A stretch of 64,000 bases of DNA from JAGPUQ01 sp963708735 (GCA_963708735.1 CAVPTW010000024.1:62001-126000), one strand, 5' to 3'. Positions 34,594 through 44,365 are shown, counted from the stretch's first letter. Notes: a model not told the origin generated them from the sequence alone. Numbers and translations: made by a program.

Positions 34594-36369
34594 CTAGCGC
34601 CCCATATCCGGCGCTACGCGCATCACTTCCGCCACCGAGGTGATGCCCGCGCCGACTTTCTGGGCACCGGACAGGCGCAGGGTACGCATGCCTTCGCGCA
34701 TGGCTTGCAGGCGCAGCGCGGAGATGTCGCACTGGTCGCCGATCAGCGGCTTGAGGGTGTCGCTCACCAGCATGATTTCATAGATGCCCTGGCGGCCCAG
34801 ATAGCCGGTGCCGCGACATTCGAGACAGCCGGCGGGCTCGGCGAACTGCACGGGCGGTGGCGCTTTCCAGGGCTGCACCAGCGCCTTCCAGGCCGCCGCG
34901 TCCACCGACGTCCTGCGCACGCAGTGCGGGCACAGGGTGCGCACCAGGCGCTGGGCCATCACGCCATTGAGCGTGACCTTGAGCAGGTGCGCGGGCACGC
35001 CCAGATCGAGCAGGCGGGTGATGGCGGTGGGCGCGTCGTTGGTGTGCAGAGTGGACAGGACCAGGTGGCCGGTGAGGGCGGCCTGAATCGCCATTTCTGC
35101 GGTCGCGAGATCGCGGATCTCTCCCACCATGATGATGTCCGGGTCCTGGCGCATCAGAGTGCGCACACCCTCGGCGAAGCTGAAGTTGATCTGGGGTTGA
35201 ACCTGGGTCTGGTTGAAACTGTCCTCGACCATCTCGATGGGGTCTTCCACCGTGCTGACATTCACTTCCTCGGTGGCGAGCTGTTTCAGGGTGGAGTACA
35301 GCGTCGTGGTCTTGCCCGATCCGGTGGGTCCGGTGACCAGCACGATACCGTTGGACTGGCTGATCATGCCCTGCCAACGCTGGTAGTCGTCGCCGCTGAG
35401 ACCCAGTTCGGTGAAGCTGCGCAGCAATACTTCGGGATCGAAAATCCGGATTACCATTTTCTCGCCAAACGCCGTGGGCAGGGTCGAGAGCCGCAGTTCC
35501 ACTTCGCCGCCGGCGGGGGTCCGGGTCTTGACCCGCCCATCCTGGGGTTTGCGCTTTTCCGCCACGTTCATGCGGCCGAGGATTTTCAGGCGGCTGGTGA
35601 CCGCACTCAGCACCTGGGCCGGAAGTTCGTAGACCGGGTGCAGTACGCCATCGATCCGGAAGCGGACCTTGCCCAGTTCCCGGCGCGGCTCGATGTGGAT
35701 GTCGCTGGCGCGCTGGTCGAAGGCGTATTGCAACAGCCAGTCGACGATATTGACGATGTGCTGATCCTGCGCATCCGGATCCTTGAGGGAGCCAAGCTCC
35801 AGCAGCTGCTCGAAATTGCCGAGCGCGGGACGGGTGCCGCGCATCGCGGTGCCGGCGCCGGACACCGAGCGCGACAGGGTGTAGAACTCGAGCGTGTATT
35901 TCTCGATATCCGCCGGGTTGGCCACGACCCGCTTGACGCGCTTGCGGCTGGCCTGTTCGAGACCCGAGACCCAGGTGGTGACGAAGGGCTGCGCCGTGGC
36001 CACGACGATCTCCTCGGCGCCGGCTTCGACACACAGGATGCTGTGGCGCTTGGCGAACTCGAAGGACATCACCCGCGCCACCTCCGCCACCTTGACCTTG
36101 AGCGGGTCGATGCGCAGCACCGGCAGTTGCGCGGTTTCGCCGAGCCACTGGGTCAGGGTTTCGAGATCCAGAACCCGGCCGGGCCGGGCGGCGTTGCCGA
36201 TCTGCTGGCCGGCGATGTACACCAGCGGGTGCTGGAGCGACTGCTCGCGGGTGCGGTTCCCCCCGGCAAGCTGGTTGGCATCCCCGCGCGCAACGAGGCC
36301 GGCATCCACCAGGTGCTTCAGCGCCAGGGCAAGGTCCAGAACCTGTTCGGGCGCGATCGCGACAGCCAT
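34594..36369 (-). CDS. GspE/PilB-family secretion or type IV pilus ATPase
   Basis: 591 aa. N-terminal T2SSE_N-like region, then the hexameric ATPase: RASDIHIEPRRELGKVRFRIDG, Walker A GPTGSGKTTT, Asp box STVEDPIEMVEDSFNQTQV, Walker B DPDIIMVGEIRDLATAEMA, His box LTGHLVLSTLHTNDAPTAITRL, and a Zn tetra-Cys region (CPHCVRR ... CLECRGTG). It would power pseudopilus or pilus assembly. No inner-membrane platform protein, pilin or prepilin peptidase gene is nearby, so the partner machine must be elsewhere. Followed at 3 nt by glnE. Confidence 0.94.
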   Translation of the reverse strand: MAVAIAPEQVLDLALALKHLVDAGLVARGDANQLAGGNRTREQSLQHPLVYIAGQQIGNAARPGRVLDLETLTQWLGETAQLPVLRIDPLKVKVAEVARVMSFEFAKRHSILCVEAGAEEIVVATAQPFVTTWVSGLEQASRKRVKRVVANPADIEKYTLEFYTLSRSVSGAGTAMRGTRPALGNFEQLLELGSLKDPDAQDQHIVNIVDWLLQYAFDQRASDIHIEPRRELGKVRFRIDGVLHPVYELPAQVLSAVTSRLKILGRMNVAEKRKPQDGRVKTRTPAGGEVELRLSTLPTAFGEKMVIRIFDPEVLLRSFTELGLSGDDYQRWQGMISQSNGIVLVTGPTGSGKTTTLYSTLKQLATEEVNVSTVEDPIEMVEDSFNQTQVQPQINFSFAEGVRTLMRQDPDIIMVGEIRDLATAEMAIQAALTGHLVLSTLHTNDAPTAITRLLDLGVPAHLLKVTLNGVMAQRLVRTLCPHCVRRTSVDAAAWKALVQPWKAPPPVQFAEPAGCLECRGTGYLGRQGIYEIMLVSDTLKPLIGDQCDISALRLQAMREGMRTLRLSGAQKVGAGITSVAEVMRVAPDMGR

Positions 36370-36605
36370 GCCAGTCGGTTCCTTTCAATCCAGGTGGGTG
36401 GATTGTAGTCCAAGGGCCAATCCCCGTCGGCGCGGATTGCCGTGCCGCGGGGTTCCCACTAAGCTGGACTCATAACAACTACAAGTGGATGTGACATCCG
36501 TGCCTTGTTGACCGTTTCCCGACTGCGCAAATCATTCGCTGCCCGTGCGGAGCACCGGGCTTGCGCGGTTGACAGATTCCGTGTTCAACCCACAGGAGAA
36601 ATGCA

Positions 36606-37361
36606 ATGAAGAATCTGGAAGGCAAAGTTGCCCTGATCACGGGCGCGGCACGGGGGCAGGGTGCGGCGGAAGCGCGTCTGTTCGCGGCGCGCGGCGCCAA
36701 GGTCATGCTCTGCGACGTGCTGGATGCCGACGGTCAGAAGACGGCCGCGGCGATCGGCCCGGCGGCCGCATACCTGCGGCTCGATGTGACCGACGAAGAC
36801 AGCTGGCACGCGGCGGTCGAAGCCACGGTGGCCAGGTTCGGCAAGCTCAATGTACTGGTGAACAATGCCGGCATCGGTCTGCTGGGCGCGCTCAAGACCA
36901 TGAGCGTCGCGGATTACATGAAGACCATCCAGATCAACCAGCTCGGCGTGTTTCTCGGCATGCGCAGCGTCGCGGCCGCGATGAAGGCGGCCGGGGGCGG
37001 TTCGATCATCAATATTTCGTCGATTGCCGGCCTCGGCGGCGCGGTCGGGGGCGTGGCCTACTGCGCCAGCAAGTTTGCGGTGCGCGGCATGACCAAGGTG
37101 GCGGCGATGGAGCTGGGTCCGGACAACATCCGCGTCAATTCGATTCACCCGGGCGGGGTCATGACCAACATGCTCACCGATGCCGGCCTCACCGGCGCCG
37201 GCGCCGATGCGATGTTTGCCCGCACGCCGCTGGGCCGCATCGCGCAGCCCGAGGAAATGGCGACGCTCGCCGCCTATCTGGCGTCGGACGACAGCTCCTA
37301 TTCCACCGGCTCGGAATTTGTCGCCGACGGTGGCCTCACCGCCGGCTTCGCGCTCGGCTGA
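36606..37361 (+). CDS. Short-chain dehydrogenase/reductase
   Basis: 251 aa classical SDR: cofactor loop TGAARGQG, NNAG, catalytic Ser in NISSIAGLGG, YCASK Tyr/Lys pair, and a C-terminal TGSEFVADGGLTAG. CDVLDADG after beta-2 (Asp) suggests NAD(H) preference. It resembles 3-alpha/20-beta-hydroxysteroid dehydrogenase-type and 3-oxoacyl-ACP reductase-type SDRs. Substrate unknown. AGGAG lies 6 nt before the ATG. It stands alone between the ATPase (divergent) and opgD (convergent). Confidence 0.93.
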   Translation: MKNLEGKVALITGAARGQGAAEARLFAARGAKVMLCDVLDADGQKTAAAIGPAAAYLRLDVTDEDSWHAAVEATVARFGKLNVLVNNAGIGLLGALKTMSVADYMKTIQINQLGVFLGMRSVAAAMKAAGGGSIINISSIAGLGGAVGGVAYCASKFAVRGMTKVAAMELGPDNIRVNSIHPGGVMTNMLTDAGLTGAGADAMFARTPLGRIAQPEEMATLAAYLASDDSSYSTGSEFVADGGLTAGFALG

Positions 37362-37419
37362 CTTTTCCTGGCCGGAGGCCTTCCTTGGAAAGGACGCTTT
37401 CCCGCGCCCGCCGCCGCCC

Positions 37420-39021
37420 TCAGTGGGCGGCGGTCAGGTGCTGGAACAGCCAGGTCTCGCTGAGGGCGCGGTCGCCTTGGCGCAGGAACAGGCGCAGATC
37501 GACGGCCTCGCCGGGATTCACCGCCAGATCGAACTGGACCCGCCAGCGATCCGTGGTGGGAACGGGTTCGGCGCGGGCGAGCAGTACCTTGTCCTGGCCC
37601 GTGGAGCTGGTGACCACAGCGTCGATTTTCGCCGTCTTGGCGAGTCCGGGAAGTTCACCGCCGGCGAATTCGACCACATAGCGCACGATACCGGGCTTGC
37701 GGATGGTGCCCGGCTCGCCGCCGCGGCCGCTGCGGGTGGACACCACCTGCGCCAGATTGGGCGCCGGATAGGGTTCGTCGGCCAGCCAGTGCATGCGGTA
37801 GCGGAAGCTGTATTCCGCGCCTTTTTTGGCGGCACCCGCCGGCACCCACATGGCGACCATGTTGTCGTGGATCTCGTCGTCGGTGGGTAGTTCGACGAGC
37901 TGCACCGAACCTTCGCCCCAGTCGCCCAGCGGCTCGATCCACAGGCTCGGGCGGCGGTCGTAGAGCACGCCGTCGAGGTAGTGATCGAAGTTCCGGTCGC
38001 GCTGCAGCAGGCCAAAACCGCGCGGATTGAAATCCACAAAGGCCGCAGCCGTCGGATAGGGCGGGTTGCGCAGCGGCCGCCAGATGCGTTCGCCAGCGCC
38101 ATTCCACATCGCCAGGCCGTCGGAATCGTGAATCTCCGGGCGCCAGTCGAGGTCGCGTCCACGCCCGTACTCGCCAAACCAGAACATGGAAGTCAGCGGC
38201 GCGATGCCGAGCCGCATGACGTCGCGGCGCAAAAACAGGCGGCAGTCCACTTCGATGACCACGCCGGTCTTGCGGTACAGATCGAACTGGAACGCACCGG
38301 TGATGCCAGGGCCGTCGAGCAGTGCGTAGATCCGCATCGGCGCGTCGGTGGATGCAGCGGGTTCGAGGTAGAACTCGCGGAACATGGGGAATTCTTCGGG
38401 TCCGGCGACCGCGGTGTCGAGCGCGATGCCGCGCGCGGAGAGGCCGTATTGCCCCAGAGCGCCTATGGTGCGGAAGTAGGAAGCACCCAGAAACGCCACC
38501 CAGTCCTGGGTACGCCAGTCATCCCGCAGCCGGGATTCGTGCAGGCGGAATCCAGCAAACCCGGCGTCGTCCGGCATGTGCTGGGCAGGGTTGTCCTTCG
38601 GCATCGAAAAATAGTCGCGGCGATAGCGGATTTCGCGCGCCTTGCCCTGTTCCACGACATAGGCGTGCATCGGCTGCTGGAACCACTTGCCGAGGTGGAA
38701 GAAGGTGACCGGGTAGATCCCGGGGCCGTTGGCGTCCAGCGCGAGCTCGGACCGGTAGCGGATCTGGCCATGTTCGTCATAGTCGATTTTGGCCACTACT
38801 TCGGCGCCCGGCCGCGGCGGCTCCTGATAGGGTTTGGTGGCATTGTCGCGCGCGGTCTGGATCAGCCCATCGAAACTGAAGGCGTGGGGGGGGCCGAATT
38901 CCAGATGTTTCGCGGCGGCGGCGGCCTGTGTGGCCCCGGCACCCAGTCCGGCGGCGATAGTGGCGCCGGCCAGGACAAGACATTGCAGAAACCTGCGCCG
39001 GCTGCGATCAACTACACTCAA
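37420..39021 (-). CDS. opgD: Periplasmic glucan biosynthesis protein, OpgD type with Tat signal
   Basis: 533 aa from a TTG at 39021 with GAGGAG 6 nt upstream. The N-terminus has a twin-arginine motif SRRRFLQ (residues 7-13) before a hydrophobic stretch and a signal-peptidase-like AAA end, as in E. coli OpgD. The mature protein matches OpgG/OpgD family blocks: FDGLIQTARDNATKPYQ, YPVTFFHLGKWFQQP, FLGASYFRTIG, LTSMFWFGEYGRG and RGFGLLQRDRNFDHYLD. It acts in the periplasm on glucan backbones. Divergent from opgG, forming one glucan locus. Confidence 0.93.
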   Translation of the reverse strand: MSVVDRSRRRFLQCLVLAGATIAAGLGAGATQAAAAAKHLEFGPPHAFSFDGLIQTARDNATKPYQEPPRPGAEVVAKIDYDEHGQIRYRSELALDANGPGIYPVTFFHLGKWFQQPMHAYVVEQGKAREIRYRRDYFSMPKDNPAQHMPDDAGFAGFRLHESRLRDDWRTQDWVAFLGASYFRTIGALGQYGLSARGIALDTAVAGPEEFPMFREFYLEPAASTDAPMRIYALLDGPGITGAFQFDLYRKTGVVIEVDCRLFLRRDVMRLGIAPLTSMFWFGEYGRGRDLDWRPEIHDSDGLAMWNGAGERIWRPLRNPPYPTAAAFVDFNPRGFGLLQRDRNFDHYLDGVLYDRRPSLWIEPLGDWGEGSVQLVELPTDDEIHDNMVAMWVPAGAAKKGAEYSFRYRMHWLADEPYPAPNLAQVVSTRSGRGGEPGTIRKPGIVRYVVEFAGGELPGLAKTAKIDAVVTSSTGQDKVLLARAEPVPTTDRWRVQFDLAVNPGEAVDLRLFLRQGDRALSETWLFQHLTAAH

Positions 39022-39383
39022 GAGTGACTCCTCATTCGGGTTCTGGGCATTGGGATTCCGGACTCGGATTCCGGGCGTTCGGGTGGAGGGCGCATTGCCA
39101 CGACGGTGGCGCGACGCCCGCAGATCTGGGGTCGGGCGCCCAAAGCGGGGGCAAAAGTAAAGGTTCGGAGCGCCGCGGGCAAGCGTTTCCGGGGTCGGCG
39201 GGCTAAATTTTGCGCTGGCGCGGCGCCATATCACACGAAAGCCGCATCAACGCATGTCCGCCGCTGGTGAAGTCCATTACAATTCGCGGCGCTCCGGCCG
39301 ATCCGGCACGGCACCGAACTCTAAACTCCCACCACCAGAATCCTGAGTGGGTCCCGATAACAGCCCGGCCTGCGGCGACTGCG
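39022..39383. promoter_or_regulatory. Divergent opgD/opgG intergenic region
   Basis: 362 bp with both 5' ends. Short similar words (ATTCCGGAC and ATTCCGGGC near 39053-39078) repeat within it, but I could not place -10/-35 boxes with confidence. No small ORF in it looks coding. Confidence 0.4.
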
Positions 39384-40943
39384 GTGAATAGCTTGCTCCG
39401 AATCCAGAAACTTTCCCTGCAGCGCGGCGTCACGGGCGCGCTCCTGCTGCTGTCGGTCGCGCTGGCGCCCGCACAGGCGGTCGAGTTGCGCGACGTCGCG
39501 GCACTGGCCAAGCAGCGCGCCACCGAACCCTATCGGACGCCGGCGGAAATCCCGGCGTTTCTCCAGGAACTGTCTTATGAACAGGCGCGGCTGTTCCGCT
39601 TCCTGCCGGAACGCCGTCTGTGGCGCGCCAACAACTCATTGTTTCAGGTGTCCTTCATTGCGCCCGCGCGGCATCAGCGCTATCCAGTAAAAATCCATCG
39701 GGTCACGGCCGAAGGGGTGCGCGAAATACCGTTCGACCGCGACCAGTTCGACTTCGGCGACCCCGACCTGATGAAACGGATTCCCCCGGATCTGGGTTAT
39801 GCCGGTCTGCGTCTGGAATACCCCATCAACCGCCCCGGCGAACTGGAGCCCGTGGTCGAGTTCAGCAGCGCGAGTTATTTTCGTGGCGTCGGCAAGGGCG
39901 GCGTGCCCGGCTTGTGGGCGCGTGGCCTGGCGATCGATACCGGCCTGCCGGGCGGTGAGGAGTTTCCCCTGTTCAGCGAGTTCTGGCTGGCGCAGCCCCG
40001 CGCGGCCGCCACCAGCATGAAGGTTTACGCGCTGCTGGAAGGCCCGAGCGTCACCGGCGGCTACGAGTTCACGGTGACGCCGGGCGAAACTACGCGGGTC
40101 AGTGTGCGGGCCGAAATCTTTACCCGCAAGCCGGTGAACATGCTGGGCCTGGCGCCCCTGACCAGCATGTTTTTCTACGGTGAAAACACCGCCCGTCCAC
40201 TCGGTCAGTGGCGGCCGGAAATGCACCTCAGCGACGGCTTGCTGGTGAACGACGGCAGTGGTGAATGGTTGTGGCGCCCGCTGTTGAATCCGCGCGCGCC
40301 TGAGCTGTACGGCTTTAACGTGAATAACGCGAAGGGCTTCGGGCTGTTGCAGCGGGACCGCCGCTTTGACGCCTATGAGGACGGCGACGCCAATTATCAA
40401 TCGCGCCCCGGGGCCTGGGTGACGCTGCGGCAGCCCACCGGGCCCGGGCGCATCGTGCTGGTGGAAATTCCCTCCCCGGACGAGACCAACGACAACATGG
40501 TGGCCTTCTGGAGTCCCGAGAAAGCCGTGCCGGCCGGCCAGCGCATCGTCCTCGATTACGATCTCTTCCTGGGTGGCCGACCCGAGCCCGACAGTGCGCT
40601 TGCCGCCGTGGTAAACACCCTCGTCGGCCGGGCGAGTAGCGGACAGGGCCGGCACCAGCCGGCGGATGCTTACCGCTTCGTGATCGATTTCGCCGGTGGC
40701 GGGCTCGGCAAGATCAAGGGCCGTGATGCGCCTGTGGCGGGCAATGTCAGCGTGGCCGGCGGCAAGGTCCTCGAACAATATGTGGAGTACCTGTCAGTCC
40801 CCGACCGCTGGCGGTTGGTCTTTGTCGTCCGCCCCGAGCCTGAGTCGGGCATGGAAATGCGGGCCTTCCTGCATCTGGGCGACGACACCCTGAGCGAGAC
40901 CTGGAGCTATCATCTGCCGTTCGCCAATTCCCTGACGCCCTGA
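39384..40943 (+). CDS. opgG: Periplasmic glucan biosynthesis protein OpgG
   Basis: 519 aa from the GTG at 39384; the start is tentative because the RBS is weak, but it places a normal Sec signal (LSLQRGVTGALLLLSVALAPAQA) at the N-terminus. Family blocks: LRDVAALAKQRATEPYRTP, QVSFIAPARHQRYPVKIH, FSSASYFRGVGKG, LTSMFFYGENT, MHLSDGLLVNDGSGEWLWRPL and GFGLLQRDRRFDAYED. OpgG works with the membrane glucosyltransferase OpgH in making osmoregulated periplasmic glucans. It is followed by a small ORF and opgH. It is paralogous to the divergent opgD. Confidence 0.94.
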   Translation: MNSLLRIQKLSLQRGVTGALLLLSVALAPAQAVELRDVAALAKQRATEPYRTPAEIPAFLQELSYEQARLFRFLPERRLWRANNSLFQVSFIAPARHQRYPVKIHRVTAEGVREIPFDRDQFDFGDPDLMKRIPPDLGYAGLRLEYPINRPGELEPVVEFSSASYFRGVGKGGVPGLWARGLAIDTGLPGGEEFPLFSEFWLAQPRAAATSMKVYALLEGPSVTGGYEFTVTPGETTRVSVRAEIFTRKPVNMLGLAPLTSMFFYGENTARPLGQWRPEMHLSDGLLVNDGSGEWLWRPLLNPRAPELYGFNVNNAKGFGLLQRDRRFDAYEDGDANYQSRPGAWVTLRQPTGPGRIVLVEIPSPDETNDNMVAFWSPEKAVPAGQRIVLDYDLFLGGRPEPDSALAAVVNTLVGRASSGQGRHQPADAYRFVIDFAGGGLGKIKGRDAPVAGNVSVAGGKVLEQYVEYLSVPDRWRLVFVVRPEPESGMEMRAFLHLGDDTLSETWSYHLPFANSLTP

Positions 40944-40950
40944 GCTGCCG

Positions 40951-41265
40951 ATGTCGCCAGCCGCCGCTATGCCGCCCGTCCAGTTGCTGTTTGAACCGGA
41001 GTTCCTTCCCTTGCTGCGCGCCTACGGCTATCTGCGCCTCGCCGGGGTGGCGCCACGGCAGGCCGCCGATGCGGTGTCGCGGCTGCAGGTAACGCTGGCT
41101 GCCCACGGAGGCCCCGATCTGCGCGCCTGGCGGCGCCAGATTCTCAACGATCCTGCCTGGAGTGGTCGTCGTCCGGTCGCGGTAACCGCGGCGCCGGCGC
41201 CGAGCGGGCCGCATTTTGCAGCCCATGCGCGGCGCCGCCCGGCGTCTGACGATTCCGATGGTTGA
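40951..41265 (+). CDS. Small hypothetical protein between opgG and opgH
   Basis: 104 aa, starting 7 bp after opgG. The central part (LLFEPEFLPLLRAYGYLRLAG) looks helical and the 3' end is Pro/Ala/Arg-rich. I recognise no family. Its 3' end overlaps the opgH start region, so it would be translationally linked to opgH. It may be a genuine small accessory protein or an N-terminal segment separated from OpgH by a frame change; E. coli OpgH has a longer cytoplasmic N-terminus than is seen in the frame-2 protein. Confidence 0.55.
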   Translation: MSPAAAMPPVQLLFEPEFLPLLRAYGYLRLAGVAPRQAADAVSRLQVTLAAHGGPDLRAWRRQILNDPAWSGRRPVAVTAAPAPSGPHFAAHARRRPASDDSDG

Positions 41266-43393
41266 GTCGGCGCGATTCCGCTGGCAGGCGCGCGCGCGCT
41301 GGCGGCGCAGCCTGTTTCTGTGTCTGGTGCTGGCGTCGGTCGCGACGGCGGGCTGGAGCATGCGGCAGGTGTTGCCCTACCACGGCGGCAAGCTGCTGGA
41401 AGTGTGCATCCTGGTGCTGTTCTGTTTTCTGTTCACCGGCATCACCGCCGGGTTCTGGATTGCCCTGTACGGGTTCGTGCTGCGGCGTCTGGGGGGTGAC
41501 CGGATGAGCCCGCTGCGGCGCACCGACGCCGCGACCCTGGCGGCGACTCCGCTGGCGCCTACCGCCGTCCTGTTCCCCATTTATCACGAGGAAGTCGAGC
41601 GCAGCTTCGCGGGTCTGCGCGCGACCTACCGGAGTCTGGCGCAGACCGGCGAGCTGGCGCATTTCGAGTTTTTCATTCTGTCTGATAGCCGCGATCCCGA
41701 GATGTGGCTGGCAGAGCGCGAGGCCTGGTTTGAGCTGTGCGAAGAGCTGGGTGCCCATGGCCGCATCCACTACCGCCGCCGCACCCTCAATGTGAAGCGC
41801 AAGCCCGGCAACATCAGCGATTTTCTTGCGCGCTGGGGCAACAGCTACCGTTACATGATCCACCTCGACGCCGACAGCATCATGACCGGCGACGCCCTGG
41901 TGACCATGGTGCGCCTGATGGAGCGTTCGCCGGAAATCGCGATTCTGCAGACGGCGCCTGCGCTGGCCAACGCCAAAACCTTTCATGCCCGCGTGCAGCA
42001 GTTTGGCTCGCAGCTTTACGGACCGCTGTTTCTGGCCGGGTTGGCGGCGCTGCAACTGGGGGAGAGCACCTTCTGGGGCCACAATGCGGTGCTGCGGATC
42101 GCGCCGTTCATGGCCCATGCCGGTCTGCCGCAATTGCGCGGCTGGGGTTTGTTCCGCGGCTCGGTGCTGAGCCATGATTTTGTTGAAGCGGCGCTGTTGC
42201 GCCGCGCCGGGTACGACGTGTGGCTGGAACCCGGCCTCGGCGGCAGTTACGAAGAAGCACCCCCCAGCCTGATGGACGAGCTCGCCCGCGACCGCCGCTG
42301 GGTCAAGGGCAACTTGCAGCACCTCGCGTTCCTGTTCCGTCCGGGCTTCGCCTCCGCGCATCGCGCGGCTTTCCTCAACGGCATCATGAATTACTGTTCG
42401 TCGGTGCTCTGGTTCGCGTTCCTGGTGGCGGTGACGGTGGAAACCGCCGTGCTCACCTTGCTGCCGGTGGCGTATTTCCCCGAGCCCTATGCGCTGCACC
42501 CGCTGTGGCCGGAGTGGCGCCCGGACTGGGCCCTGATGCTGGTGAGCGTTACCGCGATCGTGCTGTTTTCCCCGAAGGTGCTGGCCTTCACCGATGCGAT
42601 CCTGGACGGGCGTCGGCGCCGCGCCATGGGTGGGATGTTGCGCCTGGCTGTCAGTTTGGTGATCGAGACGGTGGTGTCCTCGCTGCTCGCGCCGATCCGG
42701 ATGCTTGCCCACAGCCAGTTTGTGACCGAGGCACTGCTCAATACCCAGGTGCTCTGGGCAGGGCAAAACCGCACCCGGGAAACGCAGTGGTCGGAAGCGT
42801 TGCTTCGCCAGGCGCCGGGCAGTCTGCTTGCCCTCGCCTGGATCGGCTTCGCCTACTGGCTCGATCCGCGCTTTTTCCTCTGGTCGCTGCCGGTCGCGGT
42901 GCCGCTGGTGTTCGCCGCGCCGATCTCGGTGTGGCTCAGCCGTTATCGCGCCGGTGCCCGGCTGCGCGCCGCCGGCCTGCTGCTGGCGCCCGAGGAGAGC
43001 GTCCCGCCGCCGGTGCTGGACGATCTGACCGCCTACCGCTGTCCGGTAACCGGGAATCTCTCCGGTTTCCCCCGCGCCGTGCTGAGCCCGATCGCCAATG
43101 CCCTGCACTTGCAGTTGGCGCGCCCCCGGGGCGACACGCCGTTGCGCCGGCGTGAGCGCGAGCGTCTGGTGGCCACTTGCGTAACAGGTGGGCCCGGCGC
43201 GCTCAGCACCGGCGACAAGCGTTTCCTCGCGGAGGATGCCCAAGCGCTCATGGCTCTGCATCAGATCGCCTGGGAGCAGGCCCCCGACTCGCCTTGGGGC
43301 GTACTGATCGAGGCATTGCTGCGGGCGCCAGTCCTGCCCCCGCCCTCGCCGGCACCGCCTGTACCCGGCGCCGCGGCGCCCGGAATGAATTGA
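41225..43393 (+). CDS. opgH: Membrane glucosyltransferase OpgH
   Basis: About 722 aa from the ATG at 41225; TTG 41216 and ATG 41258 are alternatives. Multiple TM segments flank a cytosolic GT2 domain: PTAVLFPIYHEEVERSF, FFILSDSRDPEMW, MIHLDADSIMTG (DXD), and the processive-enzyme motif DRRWVKGNLQH (a variant of QxxRW). C-terminal TM helices are followed by a Pro-rich tail. It polymerises UDP-glucose into the periplasmic glucan backbone and passes it across the inner membrane. Third gene of the opgG-opgH operon. Confidence 0.95.
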   Translation: MRGAARRLTIPMVESARFRWQARARWRRSLFLCLVLASVATAGWSMRQVLPYHGGKLLEVCILVLFCFLFTGITAGFWIALYGFVLRRLGGDRMSPLRRTDAATLAATPLAPTAVLFPIYHEEVERSFAGLRATYRSLAQTGELAHFEFFILSDSRDPEMWLAEREAWFELCEELGAHGRIHYRRRTLNVKRKPGNISDFLARWGNSYRYMIHLDADSIMTGDALVTMVRLMERSPEIAILQTAPALANAKTFHARVQQFGSQLYGPLFLAGLAALQLGESTFWGHNAVLRIAPFMAHAGLPQLRGWGLFRGSVLSHDFVEAALLRRAGYDVWLEPGLGGSYEEAPPSLMDELARDRRWVKGNLQHLAFLFRPGFASAHRAAFLNGIMNYCSSVLWFAFLVAVTVETAVLTLLPVAYFPEPYALHPLWPEWRPDWALMLVSVTAIVLFSPKVLAFTDAILDGRRRRAMGGMLRLAVSLVIETVVSSLLAPIRMLAHSQFVTEALLNTQVLWAGQNRTRETQWSEALLRQAPGSLLALAWIGFAYWLDPRFFLWSLPVAVPLVFAAPISVWLSRYRAGARLRAAGLLLAPEESVPPPVLDDLTAYRCPVTGNLSGFPRAVLSPIANALHLQLARPRGDTPLRRRERERLVATCVTGGPGALSTGDKRFLAEDAQALMALHQIAWEQAPDSPWGVLIEALLRAPVLPPPSPAPPVPGAAAPGMN

Positions 43394-43539
43394 AAGAAAA
43401 CGACTGCCGGACTCGATCCGGTTGCTCCCGTATTGCACTGATTCTGCACCGCGCGTGAAGGTTGGTTTCGATAGCGCGGAAACCCCGTGCTAGACTTTTC
43501 AGCAATTCTTTTCATCCAATTACAGGGGCGGAGTCACGC

Positions 43540-44295
43540 ATGAAAATTCACGGGTTGTCGGCACTGGTGACCGGCGGAGCGTCTGGTATCGGCGCCGGTG
43601 TCGCGCGGGTACTGGCGCGCGCCGGCGCAAAAGTCGCGATTCTCGATCGCAACGCCGAACTGGCGCAGGCAACGGCCGCCGAGATCGGCGGCACCGCCAT
43701 CGCCTGTGATGTCGCCAACGACGCCTCGGTGCAGCAGGCGGTTGCCGCGGCCCAGGCCGCGCAGGGCGCGGCACGCATTCTGGTCAACTGCGCCGGCATC
43801 GACACCGCGCGCAAGATTGTCAGCCGCAAGACCGGCGCGCACCCCATCGGCCCCATGCAGCGCGTCATCGACGTCAATCTGGTGGGCACGCTCAGCTGTT
43901 GCGCCCACGCTTCCCACGCCATGCTCGATCTCGCGCCGCTGGATGCCGACGGCGAGCGTGGCGTGCTCATCAACATCGCGTCGGTGGCGGCGTTCAACGC
44001 ACCCAATGGCCAGTCGGTGTATGCAGCCTCCAAGGCTGGCGTCGTCGGTGCGACCCTGCCCATGGCGCGCGATCTGGCCCGCTACGGCATTCGCGTCATG
44101 ACCATTGCGCCGGGGCTCTTTGATACGCCCCTGGCGGGCACCATGGATGAGGCAATGACCGGGCAGGTGCTGCGCCAGGTGTTGTTTCCCAAGCGCAAGG
44201 GCAGGCCGGAGGAGATCGGCGCACTGGTGCAGCACATCTGCGAAAATCCGATGCTGAACGCCGCGACCATCCGCATCGACGCGGGACTTTTCTGA
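43540..44295 (+). CDS. SDR oxidoreductase, type II 3-hydroxyacyl-CoA dehydrogenase-like (copy 1)
   Basis: 251 aa. SDR motifs TGGASGIGAG, NCAGI, catalytic Ser in NIASVAAF, YAASKAG, with the family-specific APGLFDTPL and KRKGRPEEIGALVQHICENPMLNAATIRIDAG. This pattern matches 17-beta-HSD10/type II hydroxyacyl-CoA dehydrogenase relatives used in branched-chain and fatty acid oxidation. Asp after beta-2 (ILDRN) suggests NAD. The next gene downstream is a close sister, giving a tandem pair 70 bp apart. Confidence 0.92.
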   Translation: MKIHGLSALVTGGASGIGAGVARVLARAGAKVAILDRNAELAQATAAEIGGTAIACDVANDASVQQAVAAAQAAQGAARILVNCAGIDTARKIVSRKTGAHPIGPMQRVIDVNLVGTLSCCAHASHAMLDLAPLDADGERGVLINIASVAAFNAPNGQSVYAASKAGVVGATLPMARDLARYGIRVMTIAPGLFDTPLAGTMDEAMTGQVLRQVLFPKRKGRPEEIGALVQHICENPMLNAATIRIDAGLF

Positions 44296-44365
44296 TCGTT
44301 AAATTCCCTACGAATGAAACCACAATCCGTGCGCTGATGCTTCGTCGCGCGGCAGGAGATAACGC

